Below, piece by piece: positions 45,801 to 58,280 of a DNA stretch of 64,000 nt. Source of the DNA: Glossina fuscipes (Eukaryota > Arthropoda > Insecta > Diptera > Glossinidae); assembly GCF_014805625.2 (NCBI RefSeq), contig NW_023998464.1, positions 2,239,560 to 2,303,559 on the forward strand. The letters run 5' to 3'. The position numbers were made by a program, and so were the translations under genes. The notes under the pieces were generated by a model. That model ran no database searches. It saw only the letters and a program-made list of their open reading frames with translations, and was not told the DNA's origin. The stretch's first letter is position 1. Every line of letters begins with the position of its first letter.

Positions 45801-48800
45801 TTTTAGAACATTTACCAAATATAAATGAATATAAGTCTTTATAACACATATAAATAAATTATTCATTAATCAAAAATGAAAATTTTAAATTCTTCGACTC
45901 CTTTATAATCGGCATCGAATGTGGTCAATTTACTAGTTACATCAGGCCATTTACAATGCTTAGTAAGTATATTAGTGCCCTCAGTTAGAGAAATGTCCTT
46001 TCATTCGATTTATTGAAATCGCTTCCTTCGTTTCTCACTTTTTTAAGGGGTAAGGGTCCATAACGGCATAAAAATTCCAGTAAAGAGATGGTAATTATCT
46101 GCCACGTACATCTAGATCGCAGCATAAGCTTTGAACTTTTGCGTTTATTTAAAGACCAGAGAAATCAAAATATGAAAAGTCCAAGTTACTTGCTTTAACA
46201 ACTCGCTATCTGTAGCAGGTAATGATCTTAAATTTCATGTTGTCGTCCTTCTGTGTATATCGGCGTTCTTTTAGCCAGCATTGTTGTGGTTTCTGTGCAA
46301 TAAGATCGTTAAATGCCACAGGGCTATGCTCGCTTGCAATAAGATGAAAGGGCAATGCTTTGTATTGCGTAAAAAAGATCACCGGTTATTAAAAGTAGTC
46401 TTAAAGAGACGATAAAAAGAAAAAAGGAATCTAACTATTATATATCCCGTAGTTATTTTCATTGCTCCACTCTGTTGATGTTCATACGCTTGTAAAATAC
46501 GTTAAACGTGAAATGCCTTTTCCGTTAACAACGGAATGATAAAAAACATTTTTATTAATTTATGCAAATGAAATATATGCATGCACCCATATTCCAAAAA
46601 AAAAAAAGAATATATGCATACAGAAATGACTATAAGTCCATTATTAAGCTTTGGAATTAAAGAGTGCAAAATGCTTGTGTATGTATGGCAAGTTAAGCGG
46701 GCTTTTTTCTTCTCGCTGTACGCCAGAGTCAATAAAAGGAAATCAAGTGCAAAAAACCACATATCCATAAAATATTTACATGTGTACCTACGTACGCAGG
46801 AGTATGTGTATGTATGAAAATAAAATAATTGCAAATAAAACTTCTGAAAAAAATGTCAACAATTGACAGCATGAACTGTAAAAGCAAAAGCATCAAGGTT
46901 GAAAACGACTATTTGGATCCAGCTCAGAACTTTTCAGTCAAATACGAAAGTTCAATCATCGGCCTTCATATGTTGAAAAAGGAAAAGTTGGGAAAATATC
47001 GATGAGTATGTTATGTGCTATGCTTAGATAGTCAGTAATTGGATAATGCATAAGTAAATATAAGTGTACCTCTCTCTAAGCGATCTTCGGTGGATAGCTA
47101 TGAACACATTTTGTATAAAATCTAGATCTGTAAGTAGCATTTAAGAAAAACCAAACTTTTTCTGATAGGAAAAATTAGCGTCCAATCCAACCGTTGCTTT
47201 CAAAAGCTTTAATGCTCACTTATCACTCTCTAAAGAACACTACTTCCTTACTATTGACGTTTCTCCGTTGAGCAAAGAGATCGACCAACCAAAGAGATTC
47301 TAGAGGGCTTATCTCTTTAGTAGCATACCAAATCGCACATTCCTTAACTACATTCGTTATAAATGATATATTTAAGCCCCAGTATATGTTCGCATGTTTA
47401 TTATTAAAATTTGGCCTAAAATTTGGGGCTAATAGCGCCACCAGTATGCGTTTGCATGATGTTCATGAGTACTTTCATATTTGACCTGAGTTTTCTGGCA
47501 TACTACAACGCTATGGACATTTAGTTTAACACTTCCGAGCATGAAAGCAATGTCCACCAATTTTGTGGGATTATCGCTTTATTTTCATTTTTCAAGTCTC
47601 TTGCAGGATGGTTATGTGGTTTTCAGTTTATGTTAACGCAATAATGAGGTTTGTGTGGGTTCTTATCTTACGATTGTTGTATTACGTTCCAACGTCTACT
47701 GTCTACAACAGATAGAGATCAAGTTGCCTAATGGTGCCTTTAGAGACGCCTGCCGAAATATTTCTAATGATAGACACAATGCGGATTAGAAAGGAACGAA
47801 AAGTGTGATAATATCCCAACAAAGCGTGTAAACTAGGTGGAAATTTATGGTGACTTTCATATAAGGAACCTTTGCGCCGTACTTAGTCGGATATGCGAAG
47901 TAAGTGAATGCCAGGTGTCGGGCTATAGTCTCTTTTTCTAGTACAATTCGATGGTTTGACTCCAAGTCCAAATGAAGTGGAATTATGTGACGTCAACATC
48001 GCGAGTAACTTTGCTGAGTAGTATTCTTTCAAACAACTTGGTAGATGATCGGCAGTAAACTTACGGGTCCTGCACGATTCTACCAGAGTTTTATCTTTTC
48101 GTTTCTGATTTAGGTGCCATAATAACGAACACATGTACGTATGAATAACATATTAATATAAAAATTCAGCAAAACGGAGTAAAACGGAAACGGAAGCTAT
48201 ACATAGAAGCAATTTTATGCTTATATGTGTAGATGAATGCCGTTAATGTAGGATATACACACATATATATATATGTTATTACTGTTATAAAAAGAAGAGA
48301 AGAAAGGCAATGAAATGAAATGCAGAAAAAATCAATATACAAAATACGATGTGATTCTCTTAAAAATAAAATATTTTTTCAAATTGGTTACGCAACGTTA
48401 TGGAAGGAGAATTACTGTTATTTGAAATACGGCAGTTAAGCTGTTCTTAATTAATTCCGGATTTGAGGTCTACTGTAGCTGGTGAGGTAAATCTGCATGA
48501 AATAATGTGAAAAATTCCGAAGGACTAATCAAAATAGATCATAAACTCTTCGCTCTAAAATCCATTAAAGCATACGTTTTATATCTCACGTTCGATAGAA
48601 TGAGTCTACATGAAAATTAGACGATTTTCTAACAAACCAAATATGAAAAATTTAAAACCAAATGCACTTTCACGATGCTTTACCTGCCGACGCAGCCGGC
48701 TACAGGCGGGAAAAGATTAACCTCAATTTACAGCAAATAGCGAGGAAAAATGGGCTTGTAAAATAGTATTCTTTTTGTTAATCCCTCCTTCGTAGGCATG

Positions 48801-49560
48801 AGTACATACTCGGTTTTCCTTTTCTTTAGAATTTGGTTTCTTAGAAATGCGAACTGGAAGTTCATTTAAACAAAAAAAAATAATCACAATGGGATAACGG
48901 TAATTATCGATGAAATTTGTTGTCATCTTTTTATCCGTGAGCAATATATAGTCAAAACAATTCAGATTCTTTAACATATCTGGGAATGGATGCTTTAGTG
49001 ATTAATGGTTTTTTTTTTATTTTCTTTATATAAATATAAATATGTTTATTTTGAAAATAATACAAGTCCACCTAAGTCATCTGAACCTCAATCGTGTATT
49101 ACAAGTGGAGTAGGTTGATGATATTGAATCAAAGCTTCAGTACTTTTCCTAAGGAGCTAATAGGCAGATTTGGGATGAAATTATAACAGCCAAGGCATTA
49201 CAAGAAGTAGCATCTTACTAGTTGAGGCGCTTACAGAATTCAACCTTCCAAAAATGCATTATAGCTTACAGTTATGTATGCCCTACCGAAAATAGGCGAA
49301 TAAAGTTGGCCTTAATATCGTTGAAAATTGTCTAGTGACAATGAAATAAAAAAGTAAGTAACTGATCATAATTTTTATTGTCAGACGACATTCCTTCTTA
49401 CCGAACGATAGCGATTTTATATTGTTGGAAATGAGAAACCAATTCCTTACATATCCTCCAGAATTATCATAGTATCATTTGTCAAGCAAGTATTTATATA
49501 GAAGTTGATAGCATTTTACATTTATTGTTAACGATTCAAAACGACTATAGTGGGTCACGG
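42900..49560. other. Intronic stretch with no supported feature
   Basis: AT-rich, with a 27-base T-run at 45499-45525. Open frames at 43.25-43.63, 46.5-46.83 and 47.78-48.13 kb have no recognised domain; some less AT-rich blocks (43.9-44.2, 44.9-45.3 kb) may be unrecognised old transposon sequence. Confidence 0.55.
45499..45525. repeat. Poly(T) run
   Basis: 27 consecutive T. It could be the tail of a minus-strand retroposed sequence, but no coding sequence next to it was recognised. Confidence 0.8.
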
Positions 49561-49571
49561 CCTGCCTTCAA

Positions 49572-49885
49572 CGTCCGTACATCACTTTTCTCAATACAGT
49601 TGTTCAAATAACAATTTGTCAAAAAAGAGCTTTTTATGGTAAACAGTGGAAAAAGTAGTCCGATCTGAAGTATTTTCAAGCGTACGCCTTTGAGTCAAAT
49701 CACGTCACTGTATCAAATTTCACCAAAAAATCTCAAAAATTGAAACTTCTCAATTGAACAACATAATACAAGATGGACGGACAGACTGGCTTGAGCTTAA
49801 CTCTGTATAATAATAGGTGAGTCCATCTCAAACCCTTCGGTGGTTTGCACCACAAACTTAATACATCCTTGCATAAGAAGTGCTG
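49572..49885 (+). repeat. Family A repeat, copy 7
   Basis: CGTACATCACTTTTCTCAAT, GTTGTTCAAATAACAATTTGT, CACGTCACTGTATCAAATTT, CACCAAAAAATCTCAAAAATT, TGGACGGACAGACTGGCTTG and ACCACAAACTTAATACATCC follow the family order. Confidence 0.7.
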
Positions 49886-50054
49886 TGGCAGCTGAAACGT
49901 TATAAAAAAGAAACCATGTCTAGCGGTGCTTACCAATATTGAAATGCAAACCTTTAAATATCCCGGAATAACGTAAAATTGGCCTTCCCTTACCTTCAAA
50001 ATAAACGGTTCATATATCAACTCTACCTTAAAATGTATAAAAAATCTCTCTTGT

Positions 50055-50642
50055 AGATGATAAAATCCGGTCGATTGGCATTTTACTCTGCCTTCCCAAA
50101 ATCACGAAGTATATCATGAAGGAACAACTTGGTGCATTCTTGAATGACAGCAATGCCATGCACGATGCCCAGTCCGGCTTTTGGTATAGACGTTGCACCT
50201 CGAAACATTTGATTCCCCTCACGTAGTCCATTATACCATCAATGATGGTAAAAGCTGTGTTCTTGTCACCCTGAGTCTAACAAAAGCGTTTGACGAGTGT
50301 CCAAGGCGTGACTTTGAAAGATTTGAAAGTATTGTTAACCGTCCAAACCGTTTTGTTTATAACATCAAAGTTAGAGACCATATCTCCCCCGTCTTCCATT
50401 CTTTCTTAAAATTCTCCTTTCCAGATTATTTAAACGTCAGGTTGCTTACCTACCTCTACAAAATCATCCAAACTCTTTTCCCAACCCTTTTAATTCAACA
50501 GCTACAGTTCTCTAAATTGAGTAGAAACTCTTCCATGTTAATATCACGTGTTTCTGACTCATCAGCCGAACAATCTTTAACTGATCGTACTGCTAGATAT
50601 TGGAACGCGTTACCAGTAGCAGCTATCCAAGAGGGGTTCTAA
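50055..50642 (+). pseudogene. LINE reverse transcriptase remnant with internal deletion
   Basis: 50065-50224 reads IRSIGILLCLPKITKYIMKE, then AFLNDSNAMHDAQSGFWYRR and CTSKHLIPLT, the fingers region (RPISILP.LSK..E..M...L, QSGFR.GRST). After a frameshift near 50.20-50.22 kb the frame open to 50642 reads SCVLVTLSLTKAFDECPRR (first catalytic Asp motif, here L-x-KAFD with Thr-Leu-Ser instead of the usual D-L-S) and then jumps to RFVYNIKVRDHISPVFHSFL, FSFPDYLNVRLLTYLYKII and RTARYWNALP, the extreme C-terminus. The palm with the FADD box and the thumb are deleted. Related to the minus-strand copy at 30.5-31.2 kb. Inactive. Confidence 0.75.
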
Positions 50643-50689
50643 AGCAAAATTTCTCTTACTTTTTCACTCACCACTGTAAGACGGTGTAG

Positions 50690-51385
50690 TCATTTTGTTT
50701 TTTACATAATGTATGTAACACCCAAAAGAAAGCTTCAGAGGTCCTATAAGGTATATATATTCTTGACTAGCGTAAAAGCCTGAGTTCATTTAGCCGCGTC
50801 TGTCCGTCTGGTTGTTTGTGTGTTTATGTGTCTTTGTGAGCTGTGTTGTTAGGATTCTCCTCGCCGCAAAAATGAAGATATCGACTTCAAATTTGATTAA
50901 AACATTGGAAGTATTGAAAATGGGTCGCATCCGTCAGACCAGAAGCCCACAATGGAGCCTAGGAGTGAAGGTAAACCAGTTTTTCTTAACAAATTTTTTT
51001 GGATTTTTGCTCGTTATTCGGATTATTGTTAAGGATAGCAGACTGCAATTTTCCACATTTACTCTACGAGACATATTACTCTTTATGTCCAAAAATGAAA
51101 CCAATTGGCTTTGTCGACACAAAGTTACGAGCAATTAAATTTGAATTTTTCACTTTTTTGAGCTTTAATGCTTATTTATTTTAAGGCAGGCAAGACGGAA
51201 GGTTCAAAACTATTTTGTACCCCCCTCAATATGAATCAAAGCAATATGGTAGACATAGCGAATGATTTTTTCTTAATAATATCAGCGATATGGGTATCAA
51301 ATAAAAGAACTTGGAGCGTAGAATGAGAAAAGCGTAGTGAAATTCGGCCCGCGACGAATGTAATGTTCTTACTTGTTTTCAGTTA
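50690..51385 (+). repeat. Family B repeat, copy 7 (longest)
   Basis: TGTAACACCCAAAAGAAAGC, TTCAGAGGTCCTATAAGGTA, TATATATTCTTGACTAGCGT, GTCTGTCCGTCTGG, GATTCTCCTCGCCGC, AAAAATGAAGATATCGACTT and CAAATTTGATTAAAAC, ending with the hairpin ATTCG-GCCCGCGA-CGAAT at 51342-51359 and GTTCTTACTTGTTTT. About 700 bp, including about 350 bp of extra interior before the hairpin compared with the 26-kb copy. Confidence 0.75.
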
Positions 51386-51389
51386 TCCT

Positions 51390-52050
51390 AGAATTTTATA
51401 ACCGTTGCCTTCCACTCGTTTATGCCCTTGCTTTTTATTGGGAAAAACATAAGCAATCATAATTTTTCAAATAATCAGAGTAAACATCTCTAACTAAATA
51501 AATAAAGCAAACATAGCTACATGAACGTTGTTGATTATCATCGCTCATAAATAAAGCATTTTCGTATATGCATAAATTTAATGCCCACATCTATGGGAAT
51601 AAAAGCTTAAACTATAAATGAACTGCGTGAACTGAATTGTATAACAATTTGACGAAGCATATTTTTAGGGATTAAATACACATATCATATCATGCATATG
51701 AGTTTGGTTCAATCACGGATAAAGCTATGAAATGTAATGAAACATTTCACATCCATTTACGTAAATATTCAAAAGTATGACGTTATTAATTAATAACTAA
51801 CCATAAAGTGATAAAAAATTTACAGCGATAAGGTTTTATAGGTATTTAAAAAAACGCGTGTCAGAGGTGCTTTTTTATATATCTACCTACATTTACCCCT
51901 ACATATTTTTCAATCGGAAAAAGGAAATTGCATTGGGGCAAAAACGTTTTGCGCCTCAGGTTGTTATGCAATTAGAAGAGCGATAACGCGTGCATAAGGT
52001 AATAACAAAAGCACTGAATCCTTGACAAGGTACACCTTGAGTTAAATTCA
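51390..52050. other. Intronic stretch with no supported feature
   Basis: AT-rich; nothing recognisable. Confidence 0.6.
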
Positions 52051-52079
52051 GTTTACGGTACAATAGTATTAGAGGTAGC

Positions 52080-52190
52080 GTTGAAATTTTTTCATTTAAC
52101 TTTTCAGGAGTCGCACAAGGACCACTTTCTTGCGGCGTACTTTAGATTCTGCATATCAATTGTTTAGACGGGCTGCAGCCCATTACATAA
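52080..52190 (+). pseudogene. Small LINE reverse transcriptase remnant (G.PQG motif)
   Basis: The frame from 52107 reads GVAQGPLSCGVL, a stop, then ILHINCLDGLQPI, aligned with the conserved GVPQGS.LGPLLF.L.IND motif that precedes the catalytic FADD box. The preceding codons read FSFNFS, also typical. One stop and two substitutions in the core motif show it is dead. Confidence 0.5.
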
Positions 52191-52199
52191 CACAGATAA

Positions 52200-53640
52200 G
52201 GGTCTCATAGAAACTTACCTAAACATCGCGTGCATACTCCAAAAAGTTTTTCTCTAGTAGATTGATAAAATTTCGAATTTCATATAACCCGCACATTTGA
52301 ATTTCTCTTAAACTTCAAAGTTAAATCCGTCTATGATTTCGCAAATACATTTGATAAGGTGTATTTGCATTTGTTGTCCCGCGGGGACTAACAATTTCAT
52401 TGCAACACATTTGATTTGTATATGCGGAACTACAGATAAGAGTTAGTGTTTTGTTCTTCTTTTGTTGTTATTTTTAGTGTTGTAAAATAATAAATCGCTT
52501 GAAAATCCTATAACATATATACATATACATGCCCATATGCAAAGCGAGATAGAAAAACCATCGGGGAAAGCAGGAACGTACGATAAACTGGATAAAGAAG
52601 GAAAACAACATGATAGTAAAAGTACTATTCACAGAGATAGCTTGGCTTTTACGTTAACAAATGGATTTTTATTTACTCCCCCCTGTGGCTTTCGAAAATA
52701 TTATGACAAGCTATTTAAACAAAATTTGTTTGTCTACTAATTTAGTAATTTATATATTGATATGATATGGATTCTAGTGCATCGACATTCACGCAAGCAA
52801 GTATAGACACATGTGCAGTACATGAAACTTTATTTTGTGCGTTGTAGCTTAATGTCTGATTATGATTGTTTTTTCTTTGTTTTTCATATTTGTTGCATTT
52901 ATTGTTGTTGTTGTTATTGTTTATTTGTAGTTATTTTTAACTAAATAGTCAGGTTATGACACCTTTGTTTCCTGCATGTAGTCCATTACTTAGCCTGCAA
53001 CAAAGCGAAACACATAATTACGTCCTTACATTTCACACATGAACATTACATCGACAATACACGCTCTCTCTCTCTGGTACATTCCAGGTTTGTGTAAACG
53101 TAATATTTGCCCTTTTTTGTTTACAAAATTTTAAATATTAAATACTCGATAAATTGTAGTTTTCCTTGTTTTATTAAAATATTTATTTTCTGTTTTTGTT
53201 TTTTTCTCTCTTTTTCTTGTTTGTTGTACGCTGTAGCTTACTTCTGCATATATATTCATGAGTATATGTATTTAAATTAAAATAAATTAATATATGGCAT
53301 TTACAACAATTTATATTTACCGACAAGCAACCTTCACATAGACACTTTCCACATTTGGACAGTGGAGCAAATGTACGAGCAATGTGCACGGCATTGTAAT
53401 AATAAATAAAAGATCGGCACCCTTGGAATTCATATTAAATATACAACATAGAAATATGAGAGAGAGAAAGAGAGCCAGTCCGAGCAAGCGAAATAGATAG
53501 AAGGGTTGATGGAAAGCAAGAAATCATTTCCGTACTAAATCGAATAGTTCATAATGTACCTTCTAAGGCGCGAAAATTACCGAAACAACGAAGGAAAGTT
53601 AACTCTAAAAAAGCAGAAGCAATTTATTGAGCTGCACCCC
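52200..53640. other. Intronic stretch with no supported feature
   Basis: AT-rich, with a (GTT)n run near 52.91 kb, (CT)n at 53063-53075 and (GA)n near 53.46 kb. Confidence 0.6.
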
Positions 53641-53647
53641 ACCATAG

Positions 53648-53957
53648 AATACCCTACACCATTTCGCTTAGTGCATTTATTCATATAATGACTTTTGAAA
53701 ATAACTTGAAAAAGTGGTTCGATGCGAACCATTTTCAAAGGCTTTCGTCCTTGAACCAAAAAATGTCAAGGTACCAAATTATATCAAAATATAGCAAGCA
53801 TTGCGGCCTGTACGTTGTACGCAAGTTTCAGTCGATACTGAAAATGGTTCTGCATCATTCAGCATTATAAAATGTATCCGTCTCAAGTCCTTCTGGAGGT
53901 TGCGTACATTCGCACAAACTTTATATACGCTTGCACCACACCTGGCATAAAGTATAA
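53648..53957 (+). repeat. Family A repeat, copy 8 (complete, about 310 bp)
   Basis: Starts AATACCCTACACCATTTCGCT and contains ATTTATTCATATAATGACTT, CGAACCATTTTCAAAGGCTT, TCGTCCTTGAACC, TACCAAATTATATCAAAATAT, ATTGCGGCCTGTACG and CGCACAAACTTTATATACGC, ending CACCACACCTGGCATAAAGTATA. The GACAGAC block present in other copies is missing here. Confidence 0.75.
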
Positions 53958-53964
53958 AGTACTA

Positions 53965-55080
53965 CTGATTTTAAAAAGTGGACCATCAGATATACAAAAA
54001 TAAAAATTTGGCAAGACAACGCAGCATTGTATTCCCATCACAACTTGAGGAGATCGTTTTATATATGCTTCTACGAGATAAGAAAGTTAGTAAATCATTT
54101 GGTTCGAATATTTGAAAGTACATATGTGCGTTAAATGTTTCTGTATATATAGTGGAATACGTTTGACACACAACAGTAAATTTATGCAATTATGTTTGCT
54201 ATTATTTACAGTTAAAATATCTCCATCATAACAATGCAAAATAGTAGACACATATGTAATACGTAAGCAAATGTAATTAAAATACGTATGTTTATAAGTT
54301 GAATAAAAGGTGCCTACGAAGCGCCTCAAGCGCCGATTAAAACTAAATAACACTTTTCCCGAACAGATGTGTTTACTTCGTTTGCGTTTTTCCGCTGTGA
54401 AAAGCCTGCAAGTAGATAACTCCATCAAACCGAAAAACTTATTCGAAAGTGCTTAGTTCCAAAAAAAATGAAAGTAAATGGTAACTAATGACGACCGATA
54501 CGTATGGCATCGATTCGAATTATTTATTGAACTCCCCATGATTAATGCCCTTTCAATGATTGTTTGTATGTATGCGTATTTCCATGAAGATATGATTTAC
54601 TTCGTAACTTTCAATAACGACGTGTAAATAAAAATACCCATTTTGGATTAATACTTGGAAAAATACACAAAGAAATTTATATTTACGGTTTTATACGGTT
54701 GGTCAGCAAAACGAAACAGAAAAACAGCTTGTGCTAGCCTCCATAGCTCCGTTTTCGGTAGTAGCCGAACTGCTGTGGATAAGAAAGTACAAATCAGAAT
54801 GAACCGATACGTCTTCAATACGAGCAAATAATTGAATGGTAATGCTGCTAAAATAATGGAACCAAATTCGAAAATTCAAACAACCAAGACGTGTGAGAAG
54901 TTTTCTTTAAAGGATGGGGAAGAAAGTAATGAAGCAAATGATCCAATATGATAAAGGATGGTAAACCTCTACTAATTTTTTATCAGAGCAAATATCAAAC
55001 AGACTGTTTAACTGGTTATTCTATAAAGTTGGTAAAAATAACCTACGCGATAGGTATGTTTGTGAAGGAAAGATTCCCGT
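53965..55080. other. Intronic stretch with no supported feature
   Basis: AT-rich. The minus-strand open frames at 53.99-54.43 kb have no recognised domain. Confidence 0.6.
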
Positions 55081-55099
55081 AACAAAAACTCCACACTAT

Positions 55100-55285
55100 A
55101 CCGAAAGAGATTATTCAGCAAGGCTACTTCCCATATCTACTCGCATCGTATTATTCCACAATGTCAATTTGGATTCACGCAAACCCAGCAGCAATTGAGC
55201 GACTTCAACGCATTTTACCTTTATACGGAAAGCATTTAAAAGAAGAGCGTTTTGCTATATAAAAGTTATTCTAACTTTTCATACA
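55100..55285 (+). pseudogene. Jockey or I type reverse transcriptase remnant (fingers)
   Basis: 55151 onward reads IIPQCQFGFTQTQQQ, then in the next frame PAAIERLQRILPLYGKHLKE followed by ERFAI. Together they follow the pattern IIP.HQFGFR..H.AIEQ..RI....E..LE...Y of jockey and I clade reverse transcriptases, ahead of the first catalytic Asp. A one-base frameshift lies near 55190. This is a different region and probably a different family from the 50-kb copy. A possible continuation, LDLIERTCAPVTHQLLRNPL, lies at about 55385-55445. Confidence 0.55.
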
Positions 55286-55299
55286 TGACAATTTTATTT

Positions 55300-55990
55300 A
55301 CACGGTTGGTTAGAAAATTATCTTACCGTTCGGTCTTGTGCAAACGTTTTAATGATTGATTGAATGTATGCCTGCCACTAATCAATTGGACTTGATTGAA
55401 CGAACTTGCGCTCCAGTAACACATCAATTACTTAGGAATCCCCTCTTAGATCGTCGACGCAGATAGATCCACAATATAAATGCTAAGTTAACATAAATAA
55501 TACCAAAAGCGAACGATCTCTTGTGGCTGTTACACTCAAATTCTAGCCCTAGTTTTGTTAATAAAGTACTCCTTTGCAACGCTGTTGTTAAGTCAACATC
55601 TTTCTAAGAAGACAAAGGAGACAGTCGAACAGCCTGTATAAGACAAGAGATCCGTACGCGTAACTAAGTAGGTAAAAATCTTGACGACATAGTCAGTGTT
55701 CGCGGATTCAAAATTCAGTGCGAAATGCCCAGTCGGGAAAGGCATAACACCTATTGATTCGGTTCATATCCACTAGCCTGCAGCCACCACCTCCCTATTT
55801 CTTTCTTTCTTTCTCTTTCCTCATTTCTATCAAAAAGTCACAGGGTTACGCGAATATATGATCTCTTCTGTGTGATTGGTCATGTTAAAAAAAGAAAGGA
55901 AAAGAAACAAATAAAGTTAAATGCGTTCGCAACCGAATTTTCTTTATCCACCCACCGTTATCCTAAAAAAGACAAAAGAAGTAAAAGAAC
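55300..55990. other. Intronic stretch with no supported feature
   Basis: Apart from the possible continuation of the reverse-transcriptase remnant near 55.4 kb and a short (CTTT)n run near 55.80 kb, nothing is recognisable. Confidence 0.5.
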
Positions 55991-55999
55991 TAAATTTTC

Positions 56000-56480
56000 A
56001 TGCGCTGTAACATGGAGTGGGCGCCGATTGTGATTTCTTCTATTGTCAAAATAAAACCTTTTGTCGTAGGCGTTGTTTGTCGTGGGCGTTGTAGGCGTGC
56101 GAACTTAAAAAAGTTTAAGTCAATTCTAAATTCTTTTGCGATTTTATGGGCAATAACTTCATTTTCGCTAACAGGGCAATGTTTACCACAAATACTGCAA
56201 AGTTGCGCAAACAGACAGATGGACAGACGAACAGGCAGACATGTTTAGATTGTAGACCAAATTTGAAACTGGCCAACGAATTTGTATATTTGATGGGGTT
56301 TTTGAAGCCTGTTTCTGCGCGTTATAAAGGTATTGAAAAAACAATTAAATTTTGATATACTATAATATTGGCTAGGCGTGGTCACTTTTTTTAATTTTTG
56401 TACACAAGTGCATTTATTTGCTACAATTTATGAGTAATGGGCAAAAAACCGACACTCCTCTTACTTCACGGCGATGGGTA
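56000..56480 (+). repeat. Probable further dispersed repeat (family C)
   Basis: Contains GTGGGCG units (GAGTGGGCGCCGATT, GTCGTGGGCGTTGTAGGCG), ACAGACAGATGGACAGACG, AACAGGCAGACATG and AGGCGTGGTCACTTTTTT. This style of GTGGGCG plus GACAGACG repeat is common in fly genomes. It has no second copy in the window that I could align, so the call rests on remembered pattern. Confidence 0.4.
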
Positions 56481-57379
56481 TGAGAAACTCTTAAAAATCA
56501 AACGAGTCGTTTCTGAGGAATTTCTCCTCACTTAAATTAAAAGTTAAAGCTAAAAATCCATAAGTGTAAATTTAAAATACAGATCACCATTTTGACTAAA
56601 TCTTATCTAAATATAAAATTTAATATGAAAAAGTTGTACATAATACGTAAAAACAAAACCATAATATAACATAAGTAAAATAACAAAAAATTTTTTTAAT
56701 AAAGCCCAGGCTACGTCAAAATACTGCACATATGAACAGAGATAAATTCTTAGTTTGGAAAGTTTTTAAGGACATTTTGGCATATATTGTTCATGCCAGC
56801 GGATAAGTAAAGTGGAAACTAAAAATGTTATGTTATTCAAGGAAACGAGGAAGGATGAGGTATGAGCGATAAAGTATACGAGGGATTCATAAATGAGAAG
56901 ATAAAGCAAAGTTTCTTTTATAGATAAAATCTGACACATTACATCATCACTAATTTTATATTCATATGAAGTCATGTGTGTATACGTATGTCTGCTTAAC
57001 TGCATTCTATTGTCATTTACTCATTCATTTAGTTGATGTGATCTGATGCGAAGTTTTTGCGTTGTTTTAAATTCATGGTCCGGAAGAAACTTTATTTCTT
57101 CTTTCTGGCTTCATTTTTAAGGTTTTCTTAGATTTTTTACATACGCAACTGCTTTTATTGTTACTTTGGCAAAAAAGAAAAGTTTATATAGCTGCTGATC
57201 CAGGTGATAATTAAAAGCAGGGAAAAGAAGTTTGGCGTATTAACTTAATCTATAATTTAGCTGTGAGACTAATAAACTCAAAGTTTGAAAAAATATAAAT
57301 AAACAGATTATCGAATCAAAGCTGTTCGGCGCGCTGCCACAACAACAAGCTGAAACTGCTTTCTCATATTTTTCCGAAC

Positions 57380-57545
57380 GATATTCTTTTTACGACTATT
57401 ACTACTGCAAGTACTACTAATATTACTGCTATTGTTACTCTATTACTAATCCCTCGTCTGTTATATTGCCGTTGTTGCTATTGCAAAAGCTCTCGTTGCT
57501 GTCGTTGCAGGCGCAAGCATCTTTGCTATTGTTATGCCATATTTA
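57380..57545. repeat. Cryptic trinucleotide-rich block (ACT, GTT and GCT units)
   Basis: Scattered ACT units (ACTATTACTACT, TACTACTAATATTACT) turn into GTT and GCT units (GCCGTTGTTGCTATTGC, GTTGCTGTCGTTGC). No long pure run. Confidence 0.6.
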
Positions 57546-58245
57546 CTTCGTATTTACTGCGAAGCATAGAAAAATGGAGCAAGAAAATTTTTGAAATCTT
57601 TCCTCAAGTTTTTCTCAAGTTAAGTAAATTTTTAATTAATCTTCTATGATATGCCATTCAATAACATCTTCGTACCTAGTGTTAACATTTGAAAGCGTGT
57701 TTTGTAAAAAGAAAAAAAATTGCACCACAATTTTCGGAAAATTTACTACTAACTGGAAAATTAGAATCTTTCGTCGAGTAGAGAGAACAGAAAGTGGGGA
57801 TAAGGCAAGTGTCGTAAACATATTCCGCTTTGTAATTTTTATACGCTAACATTTCGTGCTCATTCGTCTGTTCCTGTTTATAGACTAGATATCTCTTCTT
57901 GTTTGTTTTCATAGTTGGTTACGTAAGTGTTATGCTTTCCCAAAACTGCTGAACCAACCGAAAAGTTCACAGTTTTACTGTTTGCGTCTGTACATGTCTC
58001 CGTCATGCGCTTCACTTAGTTACAAGGTTATATATATGTATGTATTCGTTATTTTACAATAATAGTTGTTTTCATATGAACAGCATAACGAACGTTCTTC
58101 TTAATTTTTTAAAAATTTTTTTCCATGTGTGTACTTTTTTCTGGAGCAAAACAAAACATTTGTTAAGTGACTCGAAACACACTTGTATACCAAAAATATG
58201 TGCTTAACATACATATACTGCTACATATGTATATATTTATATATA

Positions 58246-58248
<3 letters not shown>

Positions 58249-58277
<29 letters not shown>
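58249..58277. repeat. (AT)n microsatellite
   Basis: Uninterrupted alternating A and T for about 29 bases. Confidence 0.95.

Positions 58278-58280
<3 letters not shown>

Noticed and set aside
46205..46225. Recursive splice site (AG|GT ratchet point) in the 26-kb intron
   Set aside because: GCAG|GTAATG was the best CAG|GTAA candidate I saw there, but it lacks a good pyrimidine tract. TTTCAAG|GTAATT at about 12.62 kb in the upstream intron is also off consensus.
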